From Suillus spraguei (lineage: Eukaryota > Basidiomycota > Agaricomycetes > Boletales > Suillaceae): DNA of 64,000 nucleotides. The DNA lies in assembly GCA_016800925.1 (NCBI GenBank), contig JABCPU010000200.1, forward strand, positions 57,893 to 121,892, in the 5' to 3' direction. Under the pieces are notes generated by a model. The model was not told the origin of the DNA. It made no database searches and worked only from the letters and a program-made list of their open reading frames with translations. Each line of letters opens with the position of its first letter. The first letter of the stretch is position 1. The translations under genes were made by a program, and so were the position numbers. Of the stretch, positions 1 to 10,794 are shown piece by piece.

Positions 1-313
1 CTCCCCGGTCTTATTCCCTGCTTACCGGCTCATCTCCTCTCATCATAACTGCTTGCCCTGTCACGCCCCTCCCTTGGTTGTAGGATGGTTGGGGCTTCGT
101 GCGCTCGTAGATAGTCACTCGCAACTCAACTAATTGAACAGTTTGCCATTGCGGTTCCTGGTTTGGCGTCAAAAGGCTTCTATAATAGTGTGACGTATTG
201 CGCTGTCAGGATCAGAGGGACACGGGCATTTAGCTGACATCGGCTAATGCCATCTCTTTCTTATAAGGCAAAGTCGAGTCTTCATCTAATTCATTCCGAC
301 TTGACTGATATCA
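1..313. other. Upstream region of the MBL-fold gene
   Basis: No gene is seen here. The stretch presumably holds the promoter and 5' leader of the plus-strand hydrolase gene starting at 314. A 'ctataatag' motif lies near 180 but I cannot assign a function to it. Confidence 0.3.
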
Positions 314-1325
314 ATGCCCTCAGATACACTTCCCGCTCCGTCTGATGAGCAGGCGTACATGTACATATCCGCCCTTGAAGGTGGACACCTGAGCGTTCCT
401 TTAGATCTTATTTTGGCTGGTGATCAACCGGACGAACCGGTGGTTTACCCTTCGCTAGCATTCTTCCTGCGTCACTCGAAGAGCGATAAGCAAATCGTTT
501 TCGACCTAGGGATTCGCAGGGACATAAAAGACTTTGCGCCTACTGCAACAGAAATGTTCTCTCCTGTCGTGAAGCAGACGGTTGCAGAGTCTTTGGAAGC
601 GGGCGGAGTCCGACCTTCCTCCGTTGATGTGGTAATCTTGAGCCACCTTCATTGGGATCAGTGAGCGACTCAGCGTCTGAGGTAGTGTGAATATCCTAAC
701 TTCCCTTAGTGTCGGAGACCCTTCCCCATTTACCACAGCTGAGTTTATTCTTGGGGAAGGATCGAAGAAAGCGTTAGAGGACCCTTCTTCCTGCTACCAT
801 CCTGCAGCCTTTTCTTCTGTTCGCGTACCGGAAGACCGTCTACGCTTCATTACAGCTTCTGACCTAAACGTGGAAATCGGTCCCTACCCCAGCGCAATGG
901 ATATTTTTGGTGACGGCAGCATGTATATCATTGACGCATCAGGTTTCTATCTTCTGTATGCACGTGACTAGAGGGAACACTTACGCTTGTTTGTTTCAGG
1001 GCATGTTAATGGGCACATTAATATTCTTGCACGCACTTCACCAGATGGTGCTTGGATGCTGCTAGGTGGAGATTCAGCTCATCACCCTGATCTCATCACT
1101 GGGAAAATGCAAATTGCATGCCGTGTTGACATGAATACGGGCTCAGTGATGTGTGTCCACGAAGATAAGGAAGCCGCGGAGGAAAACATTTGTAGAATGA
1201 GGTCACTATTAGAGGTTCCGAGGGTGCACGTGCAGGTCCTGATTGCGCATGATATATACTGGTATCAAGAAAACAAGGACAAGAACGTCTTCTTGCCGCA
1301 CATCATCCTACCGCTAGTACAATGA
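314..1325 (+). CDS. Metallo-beta-lactamase-fold hydrolase (AHL-lactonase-like)
   Basis: Three exons (314-660, 710-942, 1000-1325) give about 301 residues. Splicing the first intron (gtgagc...cttag, 661-709) creates the metal-binding motif HLHWDH, the HxHxDH signature of the metallo-beta-lactamase superfamily. Further probable metal ligands are the histidines in GHVNGH and the Asp/His in GGDSAHH. The fold uses one or two zinc ions to hydrolyse ester, lactone or thioester bonds. Overall layout resembles the N-acyl-homoserine-lactonase-like branch found widely in fungi. No signal peptide is evident, so it is probably cytosolic. The actual substrate cannot be read from the sequence. It stands alone, with the mS29 gene converging from the right. 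The start is the first ATG in frame with the conserved N-terminal part. Confidence 0.85.
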
Positions 1326-2575
1326 TGGATAGTATGTTAATGTCTCCACTATTCGCGACGTAACTCACCGATCTCGACTTTCGGGGCATTTCCGAACTCA
1401 CTGACCGAGACGAGGCTAGACTTAACAAAATACTTGAACCTTACAATTGAAGTTTGAACGTTGAACACCTGAACCAATCAGCTCTGATTAAGTATTTTTA
1501 CTTTGGATACGAGTAACTAAATGTAGCCATTAATTTGATGCACATGTATGACGTCACAACAGATATCATTCAACGACTCGATCGATAACGCACAGGAAAT
1601 ATACTAGTATATATATGATCCGCAGTGAGTCCCGAGGGCAATATATCCTTATCAAATCAAATAGTTCAAAGAAAGATTGGACAGCTTATCACAAAGTCCC
1701 CTCTACCCGCTCGGAACCTGGCGAAATATCGCCTGAATCAGCATCCTCTGATATGAACACCTTCTCCCTGATAGTCCTAGTACCAAAATTGTAGGCTGGA
1801 AAGGCGGACTGAAGAGGCCTGCCACCGTACAACTAGTCCTTAGAAAATGCACATATGACAAGTCTAAACACGTTTTGCGTACTGCGCTACTAGCACACTC
1901 AATTTTGGTTGGGTGCAGAATAAAACATTGTCAATTCATTTGGCTGGAGAAAGCGCGGACACTAGTATCCCAGGCGATATGTCATGGACACGCACCTAAC
2001 AATAGATATAACCAAGTTATAACGCAGGCATTGCAAATCGCACCTGCGACTTGGCATCGGTTTAGAGTAGAATTAGTGAGAGCTGTGTTCCTCGGTAAAG
2101 TAGAGCACATCAAATGCGACGACGGAAGAAAAAAGGTTGACTGATTTCATACTAGTACGCATTGATAATAAGGACAATGATAATTTCGAGTATGGTCGCT
2201 GCCTTGCCCTACGATAAGCTCATGTGTGTGCGTGCTTAAATGAAATTATGAGCACCACAAGACCAGTCAAGAAATATTTCAGGAGCAACAATCAGTGCTT
2301 CTTGCGTTATGAACTTACCGCAAGCCCGAGGAATAACCTTGAACTGTGAAGATCCATAGCATTCAATTGCTAGCACAACGGCCCGCATAGTCTTTCAAAT
2401 CGCATTCAAGTTCGCATATCAGTGGACCACACTAAAATCTTGCCAGGTTCTTCAAGCGAGATACAATTACCGCTTCTAGTAGTGCGGCTCTGTAAAAAAG
2501 CGCCCCCGACTGAATCAGGATATCCTCATGATAGAAAACGGGTGCACACCCAGATAATATAGACGGTGTAATTTA
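1326..2575. other. Intergenic region, no gene recognised
   Basis: About 1.25 kb between the 3' ends of two convergent genes. It is AT-rich with short ORFs (one of 89 codons at 1875-2144) that lack intron structure, domain motifs or recognisable similarity. I see nothing functional. Confidence 0.4.
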
Positions 2576-4422
2576 CTATGTTGACATGGACGACAACAAT
2601 CCCTTCCAGACAAACGCTCTTGCATTCCCGCTAGCCTCGCTATATTTCGCCAGAAACAATTCATCATTGGGTTCTGTTTCAATTCGTCAAACCCTCCCAA
2701 AATAAGATGAACAAAGAATACTACGCACTTGAAGGCACTGCCCGATCCTTCATCCACACTTCGAAAACTGATGCAGCTTCGGCCACGCTCAGGCTGCTGG
2801 GTACTGCCAGCCTCTCCAGGCCCTGAGCGTATTCTACAAGCTCTGGCTCCCGCTTTACGTATGGTCCATAGGGACGGTCATATTCAAGAGAAAGAGCCTC
2901 ACGAAGCTCCACAGGTAGCGGGAACGTTGTGTTGCTCATCGAGAGCGCGCCAAAGACTGCACCCCGGGCCTGATTTCGACTTTGTTCAGATCACAAGGTG
3001 CCCACATTTTCAGTAGGCACTTACAAATGACTTCCGTCCAGATGCATACTCGAGCAGAAGGCGTGGCATTGAAAGATGATATGATTTGATGGCCGAAAAA
3101 TGTTGATCGCGATAGTGTGACTTGCAATATAATGCTTGGAAGTCATCAACCGCCAGAAGCACCGGGAAGCTATGATCCATCCGTTCAGACTATGCTCGTC
3201 TTAGACACGGAGAACACAAAATGGCTCACATTGCCTGCTTCCCAATTTCTTCTAGCACTGCATCAAGCACTGTCGGAGCATGACCCTGATCCTTGAGGCC
3301 AATATTAATGAGCTCCACGAGGGGTGTGCCAGGAGGCACCGAAGGGCGACGTTCTATTTCTATCTCGGTCTGCGTGCGTAGCTGCTCAAGCCGGGGTGCA
3401 TTGACCTTGAGAAAGCGCTGAAGAGTTTGATAAGCGAAGATTGGCTGAAGGTATGTTCGAGTTCGCATATCGTATGTGTGAGCGGTTGTAGAGTTTACAA
3501 GATTACTCGCTGCAGGCCATGTTAAGGATTAGATTTGCGATGGAAGCTTGAAAGTACAGACCACGAGGGATGTAGAGGACTAGCCAATCGCGAGCGTTGC
3601 AATACTGCAGGGCTTGCAGGAGAAGGAAACTCTTTCCACAGCCCTTAGGTCCCGCTGAAAAGATGTCAATGAAAACCTGTGACGAGTATACTAGAAGCGT
3701 ACTAAAAACAACCCTAGATTCGCTGCTGTTCTTTTCACTTGCTGCGTCTAACTTGTTGATTGCATCGATCGTCACAGAGCGTATAACAGAGCAGGGCTTG
3801 GAAAGCAGGCGGAACTAAAGAGTGATTTGATCAATTTACCTGTGCGCTAATGTGACATTGCACAAACCTCGACAAGGATATTCCTTGGCAATCCAAAGAT
3901 ACGGAATGGATCATTGTCATTATGGGGGAATTTGAGTGCTTGAGACTCGACAACCCTCGTGAGCATTTCCTGTTAGGGAACATCAATCCAATATATGCGG
4001 AAAAGGAACTTGGAGCATACGGGATGAAATGATTGCAAGGTAAGGGTATCTGGACGATCACTCTCAAACAGCGGGTGGGAAGTTGCGAAACGGGGAGTGG
4101 TTGGAAGGCCTAACGGACTGAAGTCGAGCTGTGATGAATATCCGAAGAACGAGAACAGACCATCATTTTTTTGTCCTTCTTTGCAGGTTCCATCTGACCC
4201 GAAGGAGCGTTCTTCTTCCCCTTGAATCCCTGTGCTGTGACCCACATGCATGTCAAACGTTGAATATCAATTTAACTTGAATGCGGACTTACAAGCCTGT
4301 TTCACTATCTGTCCTTTCTTTGGCTGTGTTGCATAGCTACGCGTCTGAATGAGCGGACTCGTGGACGACGAAGCAAGCAGCTGGCAGGAAACACGCTGGC
4401 AGCGGACCGAGATCGTTGACAT
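2576..4422 (-). CDS. RSM23: Mitochondrial small-subunit ribosomal protein mS29 (DAP3 family)
   Basis: The start (4420-4422) begins a basic, Ser/Thr-rich peptide ending near TRSYATQPKKG, a typical mitochondrial targeting sequence. Spliced exons then give a DAP3-type P-loop ATPase/GTPase-fold protein: GPKGCGKSFLLLQ (Walker A), VLLAVDDFQALYCK (Walker-B-like), the middle segment RTRTYLQPIFAYQ and a C-terminal exon ending FVWKGLLSSMST. The protein is a structural component of the mitochondrial small ribosomal subunit. Introns at 3655-3702 and others have good GT/AG borders that restore the family pattern. Odd point: around the T7 run at 4166-4172 (A7 in coding sense) the reading frame changes; either a very short ~32-nt intron or a one-base homopolymer deletion is needed. 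The start lies 162 bp from the divergent kinesin start, suggesting a shared promoter. Confidence 0.9.
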
Positions 4423-4506
4423 TGCAAGACGAGTAAGTATGAACTTTGCAGTATATGAATTTTGTGCGATCCGAGTGCCACCCCCCTCAAAGGGGTGATC
4501 AGAAAT

Positions 4507-4523
4507 CACGTGCTCAGACGCGT
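4507..4523. promoter_or_regulatory. CACGTG and ACGCGT motifs in a divergent promoter
   Basis: The 162-bp gap between the divergent mS29 and kinesin starts contains a CACGTG E-box (4507-4512) and an ACGCGT palindrome (4518-4523). ACGCGT is the core of the MCB element bound by MBF at G1/S in fungi, which would fit a mitotic kinesin. Use in this organism is inferred. Confidence 0.35.
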
Positions 4524-4584
4524 CGCACAAAGTTGTTCACTGATTTCCCAGTTTGCTGGTAAAGTACAAATTCAACGTTTCGTA

Positions 4585-7042
4585 ATGTCGCGGTTACCGC
4601 GCTTGAGGTCCTCTCCAGACCCGTCAGACCCACTAGCTCCTTCTATTGCTACTACACTGGGTTTCTCGATGTCGACATCAACGCTAGGCCACAAACGCAA
4701 AGCGGAAGATAATAATTTCGACGCAGAGGCTCTTGATCAACCCCGTAAACTTCCAGCAATTGGCAATGGCGCCACAGCTCGTCCTCTAGCTGCCAGCCGA
4801 AGCGCGCTCAATAGACCAACTGCAACCACAGGCCCTGCAGCGAAACAACTGTCAGGTCCACAACGCCTCACGAGACCCGAACCACCGAAATTATCGACAT
4901 CAGCACCACGGCGAACGACTCGCGCAACTAGTGCGCCGCCAAAACAACCAGCTTCGTCAACGGGACTTTTACGCCCTCCGGGGCGTGTCATTTCAGGATC
5001 GCGAGTCGCTAGTGGACATGGATTACAAACAAAAGAGTTCCGTGACCTGCAAAACCAGGTCGCTTCTATCGAATCCACACAGCTTGCTAATGCCGAGAAG
5101 CTAGCCCAAACCATGGACGCGGAGCGCGCCAAAGTAGCCGAGCTTGAAGCAAACCATCGTGCTCTATCCCTCGAGCTTGCCAATGCAAAGTCACTTGAGC
5201 TTGATAAGCGGAGAGAGTTGGTGAGCGCAAGCGATGAAATCGAGAAGTTGCGCATGAAACATGCCAAGGAGATTATGGAGCTCGAGATGGATGTGAAAAG
5301 TAAGGCACGAGAGGCAAGAGAGCTTGCAGATGAGTTGAGGTTGGCGAAGAGTGATTTGGAGAGGGAGAGAGATACTGTGTCGAACCTCAAGGCAACGCTA
5401 TCACATCAGTCCACCTCACATATCACTCTCAATGCGCAGATTAATGCTCTCCAAGCACAGAAGGCTGCTATGCGGATGCAGCTCGACGCTGTAATGACCA
5501 CTTCCTCAGACAAGACGCTCGACCTCGAAACTGCACATCGACGAATATTAGACCTCGAGCAAGACGCCAGGGAAAGCGAGATGGTGCGCCGGAAGTTGCA
5601 TAACATGATTCAGGAGCTCAAGGGCAACATTCGGGTGTTCTGTCGGGTTCGCCCTGTCCTCACATCAGACTTGTCACCCTCATCTTCGTTCACCGCAGTC
5701 CAACTCCTGATGACGAGGAAAGGGGACGAGAAGCCGATATATCATTCCCTGACAAAAGGGATCACAAGGAAATCGTTGTTTCCTCTTCAAGCTCCAGTGC
5801 CATGGGCTCTGAGCGCAAAGAAATTTACAATTTTGGTTTTGACCGGGTTCGTTCTCTTCTAACAATGCTTGCACGATCTTGAGGTCGCTCTTCCTCAGGT
5901 ATTCGCACCTGAATCAACCCAGGCCGAAGTTTTTGAGGAGATTTCACTCCTCGCTCAGAGCTGTGTGGACGGATATAATGTCTGCATATTTGCTTATGGC
6001 CAAACAGGTTCCGGAAAGTCTTTCACTATGGAAGGCGGATCGGTACACATTTTTTTCATGCAGGTCCCATACATCTCACCCACTTATTTTTCAGACCGAG
6101 TCCACGACAGGTATGATACCCCGCGCAGTGAACCAGGTGTTCAATGCTGCCGATGACCTGAAGTCCAAAGGATGGGAGTATAAAATGGACGGCCAGTTCC
6201 TCGAGATTGTATGTGTTTAGTCGTTGCACCATGGACACTCAATTAAGAAAATGCGCAGTATAACGAAACAATCAATGACCTCCTTGGCAAGGGCGAATTC
6301 GACAAGAAGAAGCATGAGATTAAGCACGACAAGTCCGGTACTCGTGTTACCGATGCGAACGTAATGCCTCTGCCGTCCCCCGCATCTGTTACCTCCCTCC
6401 TGCGTGTCGCCAACTCCCGACGCACCGTGGCAGCTACCCTGATGAATGAGCGTTCGTCGCGTTCGCACTCTGTCTTCACACTTCGAATCTCTGGTACAAA
6501 CACCCACACCGGTGAGAGTTGTGAAGGCAGCCTCAATCTCGTAGACCTGGCCGGTAGCGAGCGCCTCAACTCGAGTGGAGCTGCAGGGGACAAAGACAGA
6601 CTGAAAGAAACACAAAACATCAACAAGAGCTGAGTGCGCTTGGGGATGTCATCGCTGCACTAGGCGAGAAAGGAGAAAAGGGAGAGAAGCACATTCCATA
6701 TAGGAATTCGAAGGTGATTTGCGGGCTTGACCCCCATGCCTTCTGATCGACGCTGACTCGGTTTCTAGCTGACGTATTTGTTGCAAAACTCGCTGAGTGG
6801 AAATTCCAAGACCCTGGTGAGCGCAAGATTTAATTATGGAGATGTTAGTATAATGTAATTCTGCGGTAGATGATCTTGAACCTCTCGCCGCTGGCGGCAC
6901 ATCTAAACGAGTCTCTCTGCTCCTTGCGATTCGCGACGAAGGTGAACCACACCGTTGTTCCATGCCGTGTCTTCTAAGCGTTTTACAGGTAAATAATACC
7001 ATGATTGGAACCGCTAAGAAACAAATCCGAGGGTCAAGTTAG
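4585..7042 (+). CDS. C-terminal-motor kinesin (kinesin-14, Kar3/KlpA type), with two apparent frameshifts
   Basis: The N-terminal ~150 residues are low-complexity and basic. A long heptad-rich coiled coil follows (roughly residues 170-360), then [12 protein letters not shown] opens a C-terminal motor: [11 protein letters not shown] (P-loop), [11 protein letters not shown] (switch I), [10 protein letters not shown] (switch II), ending [11 protein letters not shown]-terminal motors with this neck belong to minus-end-directed kinesin-14, acting in spindle assembly and karyogamy. Introns near 5860-5897, 6043-6092, 6210-6258, 6714-6769, 6818-6869 and 6942-6988 have normal borders. Two places break the frame: after [12 protein letters not shown] (about 5660-5700) the correct frame resumes one base off without a plausible intron, and at 6631-6633 a TGA appears exactly where one base is missing from the conserved INKSLSALGDV segment. 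Both look like one-base deletions, either assembly errors or pseudogenisation. The start ATG at 4585 is preferred over 4462 because the upstream part overlaps the divergent promoter. Confidence 0.85.
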
Positions 7043-7527
7043 CCGTCGGTCTAATGTCTGCCGCTCCACGTCATCGCCGCTACTTTCGTGCAGGCGGATT
7101 GCACTTCGTATTTTGTTATTCTATAATATAGCCGCCGTGTCGTACGCAAAATTTTTATGCATTTCGCTTGACGTCATCAAAGTGGCTGTGAAGCGCATTT
7201 GTCGTCCGAGAAAGGAACGGATCTTGGAGCAACAGTATGTACGATAAACATATTGCAATTTGTAGTCCATCATCCGCGCGTTGTGCTGCGGATCATAGTG
7301 TTCGGCGGTACAAAATGTATAACCATCTTCGTGGATTTGTGCTGAATGAATGTCTTCCTCGTGGTTTTATCGTGCAAAGCACGCACCAAACACGTGCTCA
7401 ATGCTCATGCAACAACACCTTCTAAACCCCCCAAAATGAATGTTTAATGAAAAGACAAGATCAACCGCGGCCCGGGGTATGTAAGTACATGCAACAAGTG
7501 TAATTTGCTTCGAGGCTGTTTTTGATT
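7043..7527. other. Short convergent intergenic region
   Basis: 485 bp between the stop codons of the kinesin and AP-endonuclease genes. It should contain both 3' UTRs. No gene or repeat is recognised. Confidence 0.4.
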
Positions 7528-9643
7528 TCATGACGTAGAAGACTTGTCCTTGAGTTCCCGTTTGACGTCGCTTGTCCATTTAAAAAAATTACACCGGTAT
7601 CGGTGATCCACCTCCTCGCGAAGGCGTTCGCTTTTACCTTTATCGTACCCCGGACCGACCGGTCTAAATGAAAGGAATCAGATGGACGCGAAATGCTAAT
7701 GATAGGACAGACCTCGAACAGAGAAAAAATTTTCTACCCTTGTTTGGACCTGGCTTGTTAACGGTGTGCTCCTTCGCAGGCTCACCATGTACTAGGCAAT
7801 TTGGTGGCTGGACGGGAGCCATCAGCTGCGACCACGCCGCTTTACTTTGCGAAGCCGAAGGCGTCGCTGAGGTAAGTGAGCCTTGCGAAAGTGGATTTTC
7901 AAGCGAAGCGGAAAGCTCGAGTGCGAGCTGATAGTCGGAGTCTATGTAGTCCCAGTGATCGGCGATGTCGCCTGGAGAAACTTCTTGGTTGCAAGGCAGT
8001 GAGACTGATGGCTGTGCAAAGAATGAGGACAGTTTGCTTTGACCGCCTTTCAATTTTTTGGGCACTTTCTTGGCTGCATTGTCTGATAGCTTGCGTTTGG
8101 CAGAGCTAGCTGTAGGCGCAATTTGGCGTAACGAAATAGAATTGGACTGCGGCGATGGTACGAGGAGCTGACCCGTGGATGTGCACGCGGACTTATGAGA
8201 GCTCAGCGAGGGCGTTGGAGGAGGAATAATGACGGTATGCTGTGTGTGATCAGGCTGTGCAACTTCAGAATGTTCCCTGGGCAGTTGTGTGTCTGGAGCG
8301 GGCGAAAGCGACGAAAGCGGTGGATTGCTGGGTGAACGCAGTTTGTTCCCTTTCCCGAAAAACGTAGACAGTAACGTCTGCTTGCCGGAATACTCTTCCC
8401 ATCGTCGTGCTGCGAGCCGAGGCAGGTCTTCCCGATTCCCGTTCGTTGGCAAGACGTCACGGAGGCATAATCGTTCGCCAGTATTAGTTATAATCTCGTC
8501 ATAAAGATCAATGTATATTGGACAGTGATCAGAACCTTTGAGCGATGGCTGAATGTCTCCGTGCTTGATCCAGGGAAGAATACCGGGGGTGACAAGAATG
8601 TAGTCAACCCGGGTACCATAATTGGTCTCCCGAGCTGAAATCTTCGTGTTCCAACCTAACATAAAGAGCATATGAATGATGGGAATACATGGACAAGACT
8701 TGCGTCTTACATGTGTACATTCCCTTTCTGCCAGGCCAGAATATCCGCACGGCATCACTCATGCAACCAATGGGGCTCAACCACCTATGAAACCACGCAC
8801 GAGCAGGATGGTCGTAGAATGTTGCAGTGTTACTAGCAAGATGACCGTCACAGTGGTCCAATGGCGTTGCGCAGATATTGATGTCACCGACGACTACAAC
8901 TTCGCGGCCTTCATTCATGAGCTTGCACACTCGATCTTGCAACATAATGTGGAAATTTATTTTGAAAGGAAGACGAGCATCGGAAGTTTCGTTGGGACAA
9001 TAGACGTTAATCAATACGAATAGGCCAAAGTCTACGATCAGGGCACGGCCTTCAGCTTCCAAAACAGCGAAATCACTTGGGGTTGATCCATGCTCGTCCG
9101 GCATTAGTTCGATCTCATGTACGCAAGGATATGAGCGAGATATCCGATCATCCGACGTCAGAGGTGGCTTAGGCTGCAAGATGCCGGAGAGACCCTCCTC
9201 TGCCCGAAGTGGTGTGACAGTGCGGGAGTCAGTGTAAACTGCGACACCACTATACCCTCCTTTATTCTGTGGGAAGGAGAAGAAGGCTTCAAAATCGTCC
9301 GGTAAAGCAGCACAACGTGACAGGCTAGAACGCGAGGTTTTCATTTCTTGAATAGATAAGGTTTGGGCATTTGACAGGGGAAGGTGAAATGAATGAACGA
9401 CCCACACCTTGAAAGCAGATTATATCTGCCTTGAGATGCTCCAGAATTCCTTGAAATGATGTGAACGTATTCCATCTATGCTTTTTAGGCCCTTGGAAAC
9501 CAGGTGAAATCATGGATAACTCACGGGTAATATTGAGGAAGAGTCCTAATGCCATTCTGTCGCGCAAAGAAGAATATCAGAGTGCATTCTTTCGTGAAAG
9601 AATACAGCCCATTTCTTACAATGTTCCATGAAAGGATTCGCAT
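7528..9643 (-). CDS. APN2: AP endonuclease 2 (exonuclease III family, GRF zinc finger)
   Basis: A tiny first exon from 9643 (MRILSWNI) splices to NGIRTLPQYYP and then WNTFTSF, reproducing the conserved start of the ExoIII/APE2 fold. Catalytic motifs are visible in order: ICFQEMK (metal-binding Glu), GDINICATP (GDxN), TRVDYILVTPG and GSDHCPIY (catalytic His). A long linker carries two PIP-box-like peptides, QTLLSTFF and QSKLSSFF, both matching QxxLxxFF for PCNA binding. The C-terminus, completed after one more intron, is a GRF zinc finger (CLVHGEPAKEHTVNKPGPNK..., later RCNFFKW) ending at the TGA at 7528-7530. APE2 enzymes cut abasic sites and have 3'-phosphodiesterase/3'-5' exonuclease activity in base-excision repair and PCNA-linked damage signalling. 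All exon junctions I checked keep frame, so the gene looks intact. Extra C-terminal coding and the two PIP boxes separate it from APE1. Confidence 0.92.
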
Positions 9644-10794
9644 GGTTCATGAGTACCCTAAGGATGAATTCGACTGCTGGTGGTGAGCCTGAGGGAAGTC
9701 ACTGTACATGTGTTCGAAGTTGGGAGACTCAGGAAAGAGCTTCCTTTTTCGGTATAACGGGCCGGTTCAACCATCTGTCACATGTCCTTTTGGCTACGAC
9801 TCCTCCTCCAACGATGCAACGGGCTCCTGCCACAGATTTCATTAAAGATGATACCGGCGGCTGCACTATAGCAGCAATGTTATTTAAGTCATGTCAGTTT
9901 ACTTCTTTATTGAATCATTAACAACTGGTCAAAATGATTTTTCCACCAGATCAGTGAAGCAACTTGTCACGGAGCCCTTTTGATACCTCACTCCGTAGCA
10001 GCCTGAGAAGCTTGATATCATGGCCTCCTTTTACGGAGTTCTCCGTGCAGGAGGCGGAGCTGTACTGGAAGCTGCGATAAGGATCTGAACCATAGTGTGT
10101 GTGGCTTACTTCCGACTGACCATTGTCTCGTTGAACCACTGCATTCGATTATTGCAGGCCACCTCTTCAGTTCACCCCGAATGCGTTAATCTATTTAACA
10201 AAAGTTTCACGTCCGCGGCCACAGGCATTTACTAGTCGTCCATCTATGGCTATCCTTTGATAATTCACTTACTTGCAAACACGTTGCTTCCGCACGTCTA
10301 ATCATCAGTGCCCGATCACACCGCCTTACGTCTTGAAACCCGTCCATTTTGTCTCGCTAAATTTTTGCCCATTATTCTGTCCCATGCTTATGTATTTTGA
10401 GAATGATTCACCGTAAATTCACTTATTATCTTCCTATCAGCTTTGACAGCACTCGCATGCTAGAGATCAGCGCAGCTCCACGTCAGGGTCACCGTTGCTT
10501 CCTATTCCTCCTCGAGGCCATCACGCTCCGAATCGCTGAGTTCGGTGAGTCTAGCGATAACATGCCGTCATCTTAAATAATTCCTCACTGAGACATTCTG
10601 CGTATGAATTTTGCATTTCACCTTCAAATCACGACTTCTACGTGCGGTGCTTGCCTAGGCCGTTCTGCCGTTTTGAGCGTATTTCAGAGCTTTGCTTTAG
10701 TTCTCCATCTCAACATCAAAACCAGGATCCGATCCTTACACCTATAACATCCAGGGACGATCGCTGCAGCAAGACACAGTAGTGATTCCTCACT
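9644..10794. other. Divergent intergenic region
   Basis: 1.15 kb between the starts of APN2 (-) and the membrane/WD40 gene (+). Short ORFs (for example 9951-10139 and 10684-10887) have no intron logic or recognisable motif. It presumably contains both promoters. Confidence 0.4.

Noticed and set aside
4737..5390. 217-codon minus-strand ORF, Ser/Leu-rich
   Set aside because: Mirror of the kinesin coiled-coil coding region; codon bias artefact.
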